A stretch of DNA of 5,246 nucleotides from NCBI GenBank assembly GCA_007123695.1, contig SLGN01000178.1, positions 1 through 5,246 on the forward strand, read 5' to 3'. Source of the stretch: Verrucomicrobiales bacterium. GTDB taxonomy: Bacteria; Verrucomicrobiota; Verrucomicrobiia; Verrucomicrobiales; DEV007. The position numbers and the translations under genes are program-made. This document shows, piece by piece, positions 1-5,246 of the stretch (positions are counted from its first letter, which is position 1; each line of letters starts with the position of its first letter). The notes under the pieces are model-generated. The model saw only the letters and a program-made list of their open reading frames with translations, had not been told where the DNA came from and made no database searches.

Positions 1-11
1 AAGATGGCGGG

Positions 12-545
12 GTGAACGAGCGAAACATCTCCCGACTGCGCGGCGCCATCCGCGACGTGAACGACTTCCCCAAGCCCGGGATCGTCTTCAAGGACATCAC
101 GCCGATCCTCGCGAGCGGCGAGCTTTTCCGGCTCGCCATCGACGAGTTCGTCGCCGCCGTCGGCGGGGAGAGCCCCGAGAAGATCGTCGGCATCGATGCG
201 CGGGGCTTCATCTTCGGAGCCGCTCTCGCCGACCGCCTCGGGGCCGGCTTCGTGCCGGTCCGAAAGAAAGGCAAGCTCCCCTGGGAGACGCACGGAGCCG
301 CCTACACCCTCGAATACGGCGAAGCGCACGTCGAGATCCACCGCGATGCGATCCGTCCGGAAGAGCGGGTCGTCCTCATCGACGACCTGCTCGCCACCGG
401 AGGCACCGCCAGCGCCGCTCTCGAGCTGATCCGCCAGCTCGGCGGCGAGGTGCTCTGCCTCACCTTCCTCATCGAACTCGCCGCTCTCGGAGGACGCGCG
501 AAGCTCGATCCGGAGGTCCGCACCGTATCGCTGCTGAGCTACTGA
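12..545 (+). CDS. apt: Adenine phosphoribosyltransferase
   Basis: This enzyme converts adenine and PRPP to AMP and pyrophosphate in cytoplasmic purine salvage. The 177-residue length is normal for the family. The N-terminal block FPKPGIVFKDIT (residues 19-30) is typical of Apt, as are GIDARGF (60-66) and VPVRKKGKLP (81-90). The PRPP-binding loop VVLIDDLLATGGTA (120-133) carries the acidic pair D124-D125 and the TGGT turn. The GTG start places about ten residues before the conserved N-terminal helix, as in other Apt proteins. The frame stays open to the left edge, but no extension is needed. The GTG overlaps a TGA at 13-15 in another frame (GTGA), which suggests coupling to an upstream gene that ends here. 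No strong Shine-Dalgarno sequence is visible. The family call is very secure; the exact start is less so. Confidence 0.97.
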   Translation: MNERNISRLRGAIRDVNDFPKPGIVFKDITPILASGELFRLAIDEFVAAVGGESPEKIVGIDARGFIFGAALADRLGAGFVPVRKKGKLPWETHGAAYTLEYGEAHVEIHRDAIRPEERVVLIDDLLATGGTASAALELIRQLGGEVLCLTFLIELAALGGRAKLDPEVRTVSLLSY

Positions 546-610
546 GTTGCTGAGCGCCCGAACCACCGAGGGAGCGCTGCCCCCGCACCGAGGAGCGTAA
601 CCGGACCACC

Positions 611-1345
611 ATGGACTACGAAAGCGACATCCTGCGCGACTGGTATCTGCTCTTCCACTACGGATCACCCGCTGAGATTCTCGACGGGATCGGATTCGAT
701 CCCTCGGGACTGCCGCCCCGCTGTCTCGAGTTTCCCGTCGCCACGGCCGAGGTGACCGGGTTCGGGGAGGAAGTCGGGCGTGCCCTCGATCTCGGCTGCG
801 CGGTCGGGCGCTCGGCCTTCGAATTCTCGCGATGCGCCCGCGAAGTCGTCGGCATCGACTTTTCCGCTGCCTTCGTCGCCGCCGCCGAGGCCCTGCGGCG
901 GGGCGAGTCCGTTCCCTACCGCCGCTTCGGCGAGATGCACCTGCCCGAGCCGCTCGTGGCGCGCCTGCCCGAGGGCGTGTCGCCCTCGCGGGTGACCTTC
1001 GAAACGGGCGACGCGACGGACCTGCGGAGCGACCTCGGCGCGTTCGACCTCGTTCACGCCGCCAACCTGATCTGCCGGCTGCCTCAGCCGAAAAGACTCC
1101 TCGACCGCCTCCCCGACTTGGTGAAGCCGGGGGGGCGCCTCGTCCTCGCAACGCCGGCGACGTGGATGGAGACCTACACGCCGCGGGAACTGCAGCCCGC
1201 CGGGCCCACCCTGGCCCACCTCGACGAGGCTTTGTCCGGCGCCTTCGAACGCCTCTCCGTCGCCGAGTTTCCTTTCCTGATTCGCGAGCACCGCCGCAAG
1301 TTCCAGCTCAGCACCTCGCAGACGAGCGTGTGGCGGCGGCGGTGA
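611..1345 (+). CDS. Stand-alone OvoA C-terminal-type SAM methyltransferase (putative 4-mercaptohistidine N1-methyltransferase)
   Basis: This is a 244-residue class I SAM-dependent methyltransferase. SAM motif I is LDLGCAVG (59-66), followed by VGIDFS (80-85) at the end of strand 2, GDATDL (133-138), FDLVHAANLICRLP (145-158) and KPGGRLVLATP (172-182). The flanks match my recollection of the family equivalent to the OvoA C-terminal domain: YESD near the start, YLLFHYGS (12-19), and PFLIREHRRKFQ (221-232) near the end. In ovothiol synthesis that domain methylates the imidazole N of 4-mercaptohistidine (5-thiohistidine). Here the N-terminal sulfoxide synthase part is absent, and it is not among the neighbours. 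The enzyme may therefore work with a partner encoded elsewhere or on another substrate. A GAGGAG at 590-595 is the only Shine-Dalgarno-like site, with a long 15-nt spacing to the ATG. The ATG fits because YESD is normally near the domain start. Family assignment is strong; the substrate is inferred. Confidence 0.88.
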   Translation: MDYESDILRDWYLLFHYGSPAEILDGIGFDPSGLPPRCLEFPVATAEVTGFGEEVGRALDLGCAVGRSAFEFSRCAREVVGIDFSAAFVAAAEALRRGESVPYRRFGEMHLPEPLVARLPEGVSPSRVTFETGDATDLRSDLGAFDLVHAANLICRLPQPKRLLDRLPDLVKPGGRLVLATPATWMETYTPRELQPAGPTLAHLDEALSGAFERLSVAEFPFLIREHRRKFQLSTSQTSVWRRR

Positions 1346-1368
1346 AAGGGCGCGGCCGATTGCCACCG

Positions 1369-2316
1369 ATGCAGCCCATGGCTCCGCAACTTTCCGACGA
1401 GGTCCTCGGGGCGGTGTCGCGGTCCTTCTACCTGAGCCTGCGCTTTCTTCCTCCGGGCATGCGGGAACCGGTGTCGCTGGGCTACCTGATCGCCCGTCTC
1501 GGCGACACCTTCGCGGACGCCCCGGGGCTGGAGCCCGAAACAAGGTTGGCTTGGCTCGACGGCCTGCGCGACGAAATCCGGGGAAGAACCGGCAGTCTTC
1601 CGTGCGGGCTGGACGAGCTCGCCGCCTCGATCTCCCATCCCGGCGAGCGGGTCCTCGTCGCAAAAACCCGCGACTGGCTTGCGGCCTTGGCTGGGCAGCC
1701 TGCCGAGCTGAGGGCGCCGCTCGATCTCGTCCTGCTCACCATACTCGAAGGACAGCGTTGGGATCTGACCGCCTTTGCCGGGGGAGCCGCCCCCTGCCGC
1801 AGCGGCGAAGATCTGATGCTCTACACCTACCGGGTCGCCGGATGTGTCGGGGAATTCTGGACCCGCATCGGGCAGGTCTCGCTCGGCCCGCGCTACGCCG
1901 ATCCCGACGCGCTGCCCGCGATGATGGAGACCGGGCGCGGACTCGGCCAGGCCCTGCAGCTGGTCAACATTCTCCGCGATCTGCACGAGGATCTTCCGCG
2001 GGGGCGCTGCTATCTGCCTGCCGACGAACTGCGTGCGGCCGGCTGGAGCGGGTCCGGCGCGCCGACGCCCGAGGTGCTCGATCCGGTTTTCCGGCGATGG
2101 CTCGGAATCTGCGTCGGGCTTCTCGACGATTCGGCGGCCTACGTCCGCTCGGTGCGGGACCTGCGGGCGCGCTTCTGCACCGGCCTGCCGAGGCTGCTCG
2201 CCTTGGAGACGGCGCGGCTCCTCGACGAGGCCGGGTCCGCCCGAGTCCTTCGTCAGCGCGTCAAGATCCCCCGGAGCGCCGTTTGGACGGCGGCAGCCCG
2301 TGCCCTGTTTTGCTGA
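1369..2316 (+). CDS. Squalene/phytoene synthase family protein (probable squalene synthase)
   Basis: This enzyme condenses two prenyl diphosphates head to head: farnesyl-PP to squalene, or geranylgeranyl-PP to phytoene. The protein has 315 residues from this ATG. Family marks in order are SRSF (17-20), the first aspartate motif DTFAD (46-50) after LIARLG, YRVAGCVGEFWT (154-165), the second motif NILRDLHED (200-208) with D204 and D208, GRCYLP (212-217) and the C-terminal VKIPRSAVW (298-306). The GDTFAD and NILRD..ED forms look more like farnesyl-diphosphate farnesyltransferase than plant-type phytoene synthase, so squalene is favoured. No HpnC, HpnE, desaturase or cyclase lies nearby, so the product remains open. 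The start is uncertain. An in-frame GTG at 1342 would overlap the preceding stop by 4 bases (GTGA) and add 9 residues; TTG 1360 and ATG 1378 are also possible. No clear Shine-Dalgarno sequence decides among them. Confidence 0.92.
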   Translation: MQPMAPQLSDEVLGAVSRSFYLSLRFLPPGMREPVSLGYLIARLGDTFADAPGLEPETRLAWLDGLRDEIRGRTGSLPCGLDELAASISHPGERVLVAKTRDWLAALAGQPAELRAPLDLVLLTILEGQRWDLTAFAGGAAPCRSGEDLMLYTYRVAGCVGEFWTRIGQVSLGPRYADPDALPAMMETGRGLGQALQLVNILRDLHEDLPRGRCYLPADELRAAGWSGSGAPTPEVLDPVFRRWLGICVGLLDDSAAYVRSVRDLRARFCTGLPRLLALETARLLDEAGSARVLRQRVKIPRSAVWTAAARALFC

Positions 2317-2366
2317 AGGCGACGTCGCCGTGTCCGGGGGAGGTCGTGGGCTGGGAGCGCCCGTGC

Positions 2367-3329
2367 CTACGGCCAGCGCAACGCAAGGTAGGCGCCGAAG
2401 ATGGCGACGAGGACGGCGCCTTCCCATCGTTGGATGCGGAACCCGCGCCACATCAGCGGAATGAGCAGGAAGGAGACGAGAAGCATCGCCCCGAAGTCGA
2501 GCAGTTCGATGCCGTCCATGCGGACGGGCCCGAGAATGCCTGCTGCGCCGCCGATGGACAGCACGTTGAAGGTGTTCGAGCCGACGATGTTGCCCACGGC
2601 CATGTCCGTTTCCTTCTTCGCCGCCGCCGCGATCGACGCCGCGAGTTCCGGCAGCGAAGTGCCGACCGCCACGATGGTGAGTCCGATGAGCGCCTCGGAC
2701 CAGCCGAGGAGCCGCGCCGCGATCACCGCGTTGTCGACGAGCACCGTCGATCCGTAGATGAGCGCGGCGAGGCCGATGAAGAAGAGAAGGAGATGGACCC
2801 AGGGACGGCGGGCTCCGGTTTCCGGCTCCGGTCCGGCCTCCGCCACTGCGGCCTCCGCCGCTGCGGCGATGGCCTCCTCCCGGCGGCTAAGGCGGATGAG
2901 GAAGACGGTGTAGGCGATCACCAGCGCGAAGAGGATCGCTCCCTCCCATACCTCGAGAGTCTTGCCGGTGAGGCAGAAGACGGTGAACAGGACGGAGGCG
3001 GCGAGCATCACCGGCAAGTCGAGCCGCACCACTTGGAGATTCACCGCGAGCGGGCAGACGATCGCGGAGATTCCCAGGATGAGGGCGGTGTTGAAAAGGT
3101 TCGAGCCCGCGATGTTTCCGATCGAGAGATCGCCCGCCCCCCCGAAGGCCGCCTTCACCGCGACGGCGAACTCGGGCGAGCTCGTCCCGAAGGAAACCAC
3201 GGTGAGGCCGATGACGAGCGGGGACACCCCGAGGGCGCGCGCGAGACCGACGGCCCCGCGAACGAGGAACTCGGCCCCCGCCACGAGAATGGCGAGGCCG
3301 AGGGTCATGAGGAGAAGCGGAGCGAGCAT
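2367..3329 (-). CDS. Calcium/sodium antiporter, CaCA family (YrbG-like)
   Basis: This is an inner-membrane cation antiporter of 320 residues, expected to exchange Ca2+ (or K+) for Na+. It consists of two homologous halves of hydrophobic helices. The first alpha repeat has SFGTSSPE (46-53) and GNIAGSNLFN (71-80); the second has AVGTSLPE (221-228) and GNIVGSNTFN (246-255). These repeats form the ion-binding core, and the Glu of each GTS.PE motif is a known ligand. The halves are joined by a hydrophilic, Ala/Glu-rich loop at about 148-177, as expected for the central cytoplasmic loop. The ATG has a GGAAG Shine-Dalgarno sequence at 3339-3343, 9 nt away, which supports this start. It follows the GAF gene on the same strand after 109 bp and converges on the synthase gene. 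Family certain; ion specificity not determinable from sequence alone. Confidence 0.95.
   Translation of the reverse strand: MLAPLLLMTLGLAILVAGAEFLVRGAVGLARALGVSPLVIGLTVVSFGTSSPEFAVAVKAAFGGAGDLSIGNIAGSNLFNTALILGISAIVCPLAVNLQVVRLDLPVMLAASVLFTVFCLTGKTLEVWEGAILFALVIAYTVFLIRLSRREEAIAAAAEAAVAEAGPEPETGARRPWVHLLLFFIGLAALIYGSTVLVDNAVIAARLLGWSEALIGLTIVAVGTSLPELAASIAAAAKKETDMAVGNIVGSNTFNVLSIGGAAGILGPVRMDGIELLDFGAMLLVSFLLIPLMWRGFRIQRWEGAVLVAIFGAYLALRWP
2836..2865 (-). repeat. Two 15-bp tandem repeats inside the antiporter gene
   Basis: Units 2836-2850 and 2851-2865 differ at one base. They encode AAAAE and AAVAE (residues 155-164) in the central cytoplasmic loop of the antiporter. The repeat keeps the reading frame. 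It looks like a small duplication in a region under weak constraint, and loop length could vary between strains. Confidence 0.7.
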
Positions 3330-3354
3330 GGTCGGAGACTTCCGCGAATCTATC

Positions 3355-3397
3355 CCGCCTCGCCTCGCCCGAAAGGCGAAATTCGGGAAAGAGGCGG
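3355..3397 (-). other. Nested inverted repeat in the GAF-antiporter gap
   Basis: A perfect 7-bp outer stem pairs CCGCCTC (3355-3361) with GAGGCGG (3391-3397). Inside it are two mutually exclusive hairpins: CCCGAA (3368-3373) with TTCGGG (3382-3387), or TCGCC (3365-3369) with GGCGA (3375-3379). The element lies about 40 nt after the GAF stop and 25 nt before the antiporter ATG on the transcribed strand. There is no T-tract after it, so it is not a standard intrinsic terminator. It could be an mRNA processing, stability or attenuation element. Structure read directly; function is inferred. Confidence 0.4.
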
Positions 3398-3438
3398 CGC
3401 TGCGGAACGGACGGGCGAATTCCCCGGCCGAGGAGGCA

Positions 3439-3897
3439 TCAGGCTGGCAGCAGACGATTCGCGATCGCCTTCGCCAGATCCATGAGACGGAGCTTCTCTT
3501 CGTCGGAAAAATCGTAGGGCTCCCTTTTCCCCACCCCCAGCGTGCCGCAGAGGCGATCGCCGTCGAGGACCGGCACGGCGAGAGAGCCTTGCACCTGCGT
3601 CTGCTTCGCGCCGGGCTTGGCCACGCCGGAGGAATCGGTCTGGAGGTTGCAGAGTTCCACTGGCTCGAGACGCTCGGCCGCCGTGCCGGCGATCCCTTTG
3701 CCGACCGGGATCGAGTCGATGATCGGCATCAGTGCCTCCGGGATTCCGCGATGAGCCACGAGCTTCAGGTGGCGGTCGGCGGGATCGAGGCGATGCAGAG
3801 TTCCGGTGGTGCAGGCGAAGGAATCGACCGTTTCGTCGAGGAAACGGCTCCATTCGGCCGAATTCGGATCGTGGCTGAGGGAGGCGGCGGGATTCAT
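3439..3897 (-). CDS. Single-domain GAF protein
   Basis: This is a small soluble protein of 152 residues that is essentially one GAF domain. Visible marks are GTLHRLDPADRHLKLVAHRG (32-51), IPVGKGIAGTAAE (63-75), LCNLQTD (82-88), GSLAVPV (104-110), GTLGVG (118-123) and the terminal helix DEEKLRLMDLAKAIANRL (132-149). GAF domains bind small ligands or mediate dimerisation in signalling proteins. No kinase, cyclase, phosphodiesterase or DNA-binding region is attached, so its output is unknown. I see nothing that specifically marks it as a free methionine-R-sulfoxide reductase. The ATG at 3897 is the first usable start: the frame has a TGA at 3982-3984 and no ATG, GTG or TTG in between. The leader just before it is pyrimidine-rich and lacks a Shine-Dalgarno sequence. 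It sits between the lyase and antiporter genes on the same strand. Confidence 0.88.
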   Translation of the reverse strand: MNPAASLSHDPNSAEWSRFLDETVDSFACTTGTLHRLDPADRHLKLVAHRGIPEALMPIIDSIPVGKGIAGTAAERLEPVELCNLQTDSSGVAKPGAKQTQVQGSLAVPVLDGDRLCGTLGVGKREPYDFSDEEKLRLMDLAKAIANRLLPA

Positions 3898-4009
3898 GGT
3901 CTGGGTCTGGGAAGGCGGAGGAGAAAGGGAGCCGGCGCGGACCGGTTCGTGGCCCCAATCGCCCCACTCGGGATCGACTGTTCATTGCCTCGATCCTTTC
4001 GACGGTGGG

Positions 4010-4038
4010 ATTCAAACATGGATTTGCCCCCGGTTCAA
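4010..4038 (-). promoter_or_regulatory. Possible sigma-70-type promoter for the GAF gene
   Basis: On the - strand, TTGAAC (4033-4038) and TTGAAT (4010-4015) are separated by exactly 17 nt. Each matches four of six consensus bases (TTGACA, TATAAT). The position, about 110 nt before the GAF ATG and just after the lyase stop, is sensible. Such matches can arise by chance, and this GC-rich organism may use other consensus sequences. Confidence 0.28.
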
Positions 4039-4076
4039 GCGTGCGCCCACCTCGGGCGAGGAAGGCCGCCGAGCCG

Positions 4077-5246
4077 CTACAGGCTGTCGAGCCAGAGTTC
4101 GAGATGGGTCCAGCCCTCCGGGCCCGCCACTGCCGAGCCGTCCGACGGGTCGGCGGGATCAAGTCCGTGCGCCACCTCCCAGGCGTCGGGCAGCCCGTCG
4201 CCGTCCCGGTCCTCCCATGGGGCGGTGCTGCGCAGTTCGGGCCAGGCGTCGTCGGCGAGTCCGCCGGGCTGGCGACCGGTGCCGTCGCGGACGCCGACGA
4301 CGATCCGGGTGTCCAGCGAGTCGCGGCGTGGCTTGGTGGCCCCCGCGTTTGCAAGGACGGCTTCGTAGGCCTCCGGGGCGGTCAGCGTTTGTGTTGGGAT
4401 TTCGAGGGAGAGGGGGGAATCGAGGGACCGCAGCACGGCACCGGGCTTCACCAGCAGCAAGTCCTCCTGCGTGGCTGCGTCGGGATCGCCTTCGCTGAAG
4501 TTCCCGGCCATGAACCAATCCGCCGAGGCCCCTTCGTTGAAGGTGAAGGCGAGTCTTCGGTGGGAGGCGAGCGTGTCGGCGCCAGGTTTCAAGTAGTTGC
4601 CGACGAAGTTGGCCGCGATGTCTTCGGGAGATTCGCTGCTTCCGGTGCCGGTGTATCCGGGGCCCGAATACCAGTTGAAGACGACATTGTTCCGAAAGTC
4701 CACCCGGGGCCCGGCGCAGCCTTCGCGCCCGGGCTCGGACTGGTAGCCGCTGATCCGGGGATTGCGCGCCCGGTTGCTGGCGAAGAGATTCTTCAGGAAG
4801 GAGACCGAACCTTCGTAGGAACCGATGATGGAGCCGAGGGCGTGGCTGGTGAGCGCCTCGGCGATGAGGCAATTCTGCACGGTGACGCGGTCCGAGTCGC
4901 GGGTGACGGAAAGGCATTCGTCGGTGCTCCAGGTTGCGGAGCAGTGGTCGATGACGACGTCGCGGACGCTCGTCATGCTGATGCAGTCCATTTCTCCGGG
5001 CTCCGAGGTTTTATCGCCGGGGCGGCATCGCAGATGGCGGACGACGATGTCGTGGGTCTTGATGATCATGATTCCGTGGTTCTTGAGGCAGATGCCGTCG
5101 CCGGGGGCGGTCTGTCCGGCGATGGTGAGGTAGGGGTGGCGGATGGAGATCGGAGACTCCAGCTCGATATTACCGGACACGTGGAAGACGACGGTCCTCG
5201 GCCCCCTGGACTCCACTGCTGCACGCAGGCTGCCGGGGCCGCTGTC
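4077..5246 (-). CDS. Pectate lyase-like polysaccharide lyase (PL1-type), 5' end beyond the window
   Basis: This is a partial gene of 389 visible codons plus TAG, open at the right edge. A GTG at 5214-5216 is not the real start: the ten upstream codons read DSGPGSLRAA, which belongs to the conserved DSGPGSLRAAVE block of this family. The N-terminus and any signal peptide are outside the window. The protein has a right-handed beta-helix pattern: TVVFHVSGNIEL (18-29), LTIAGQTAPGDGI (40-52), VVIDHCSATWSTDECLSV (97-114) and NRARNPRISG (158-167), likely around the catalytic Arg and Ca2+ site. AYEAVLANAGA (293-303) and DTRIVVGVRDGTGR (312-325) are typical of bacterial pectate-lyase-like proteins. 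The C-terminus has a calcium-binding DRDGDGLPDAWE (346-357), of thrombospondin-type-3 or dockerin-like form. The expected role is extracellular beta-elimination of pectin-like uronic acid chains. Family strong, substrate uncertain. Confidence 0.9.
   Translation of the reverse strand, partial: DSGPGSLRAAVESRGPRTVVFHVSGNIELESPISIRHPYLTIAGQTAPGDGICLKNHGIMIIKTHDIVVRHLRCRPGDKTSEPGEMDCISMTSVRDVVIDHCSATWSTDECLSVTRDSDRVTVQNCLIAEALTSHALGSIIGSYEGSVSFLKNLFASNRARNPRISGYQSEPGREGCAGPRVDFRNNVVFNWYSGPGYTGTGSSESPEDIAANFVGNYLKPGADTLASHRRLAFTFNEGASADWFMAGNFSEGDPDAATQEDLLLVKPGAVLRSLDSPLSLEIPTQTLTAPEAYEAVLANAGATKPRRDSLDTRIVVGVRDGTGRQPGGLADDAWPELRSTAPWEDRDGDGLPDAWEVAHGLDPADPSDGSAVAGPEGWTHLELWLDSL

Noticed and set aside
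1..15. Last codons of an upstream gene ending at TGA 13-15
   Set aside because: Only four codons are visible, too few to support a gene; the overlap with the apt start is noted as suggestive only.
552..578. AGCGC/GCGCT inverted repeat between apt and the methyltransferase gene
   Set aside because: It is only five base pairs plus a bulge, with no T-tract, and is easily explained by chance in GC-rich DNA.
2318..2365. 12-bp palindrome GGCGACGTCGCC (2318-2329) and a weak hairpin CGTGGGC/GCCCGTG (2345-2365) in the convergent gap
   Set aside because: The palindrome has no loop, the hairpin needs two G-T wobbles, and no T-tract follows on either strand, so a terminator cannot be supported.
665..2451. 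Long antisense open frames of 332 and 425 codons on the - strand
   Set aside because: They lie opposite well-supported genes and give Arg/Pro/Gly-rich, low-complexity translations without family motifs; this is the usual result of GC-rich codon use.
1551..3485. A 644-codon + strand frame across the synthase and antiporter genes
   Set aside because: It overlaps the synthase in another frame and runs antisense to the antiporter. Its translation is charged and repetitive with no recognisable domain.
4010..4048. T-loop-like GATTCAAAC and GGTTCAAGC sequences hinting at a tRNA
   Set aside because: Neither has a paired T-stem around it, and no acceptor or anticodon arm could be built.
3350..4354. 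A 334-codon - strand frame across the GAF and lyase genes
   Set aside because: It is out of frame with both recognised proteins and its translation is Arg/Pro-rich without motifs.

Overview
The window is a GC-rich, densely coding bacterial chromosome segment with six recognisable genes. Three lie on the + strand on the left (adenine phosphoribosyltransferase, a stand-alone OvoA-C-terminal-like methyltransferase, a squalene/phytoene synthase). Three lie on the - strand on the right (calcium/sodium antiporter, single-domain GAF protein, pectate-lyase-like polysaccharide lyase cut by the right edge). The two blocks converge on a gap of about 50 bp at 2317-2366.

The organism is most likely a member of the Verrucomicrobiota or a relative in the PVC group. 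This is inferred from the gene set and not proven. The clues are a free-standing 4-mercaptohistidine-type methyltransferase, a squalene synthase with eukaryote-like aspartate motifs, and a PL1-type lyase ending in a DxDxDG calcium-binding module. No rRNA or other phylogenetic marker is present.

Left block (1-2316): apt starts with GTG and its start overlaps a TGA in another frame, as if coupled to an upstream gene outside the window. After 65 bp comes the methyltransferase, whose TGA overlaps a possible GTG start of the synthase in the same 4-base manner. The three could be co-transcribed, but purine salvage, thiol-histidine methylation and isoprenoid condensation do not form one known pathway.

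Right block (2367-5246, - strand): the lyase is transcribed first, then a 179-bp gap with a possible promoter, the GAF gene, a 109-bp gap holding a nested inverted repeat, and the antiporter. The GAF protein has no output domain. The lyase is probably secreted, but its signal peptide would lie beyond the window.

No mobile element, CRISPR array, tRNA or rRNA was seen. I do not see a convincing undescribed multi-gene system. The best leads are the OvoA-like methyltransferase without its sulfoxide synthase domain, the nested inverted repeat before the antiporter, and the GAF gene's odd 5' leader.
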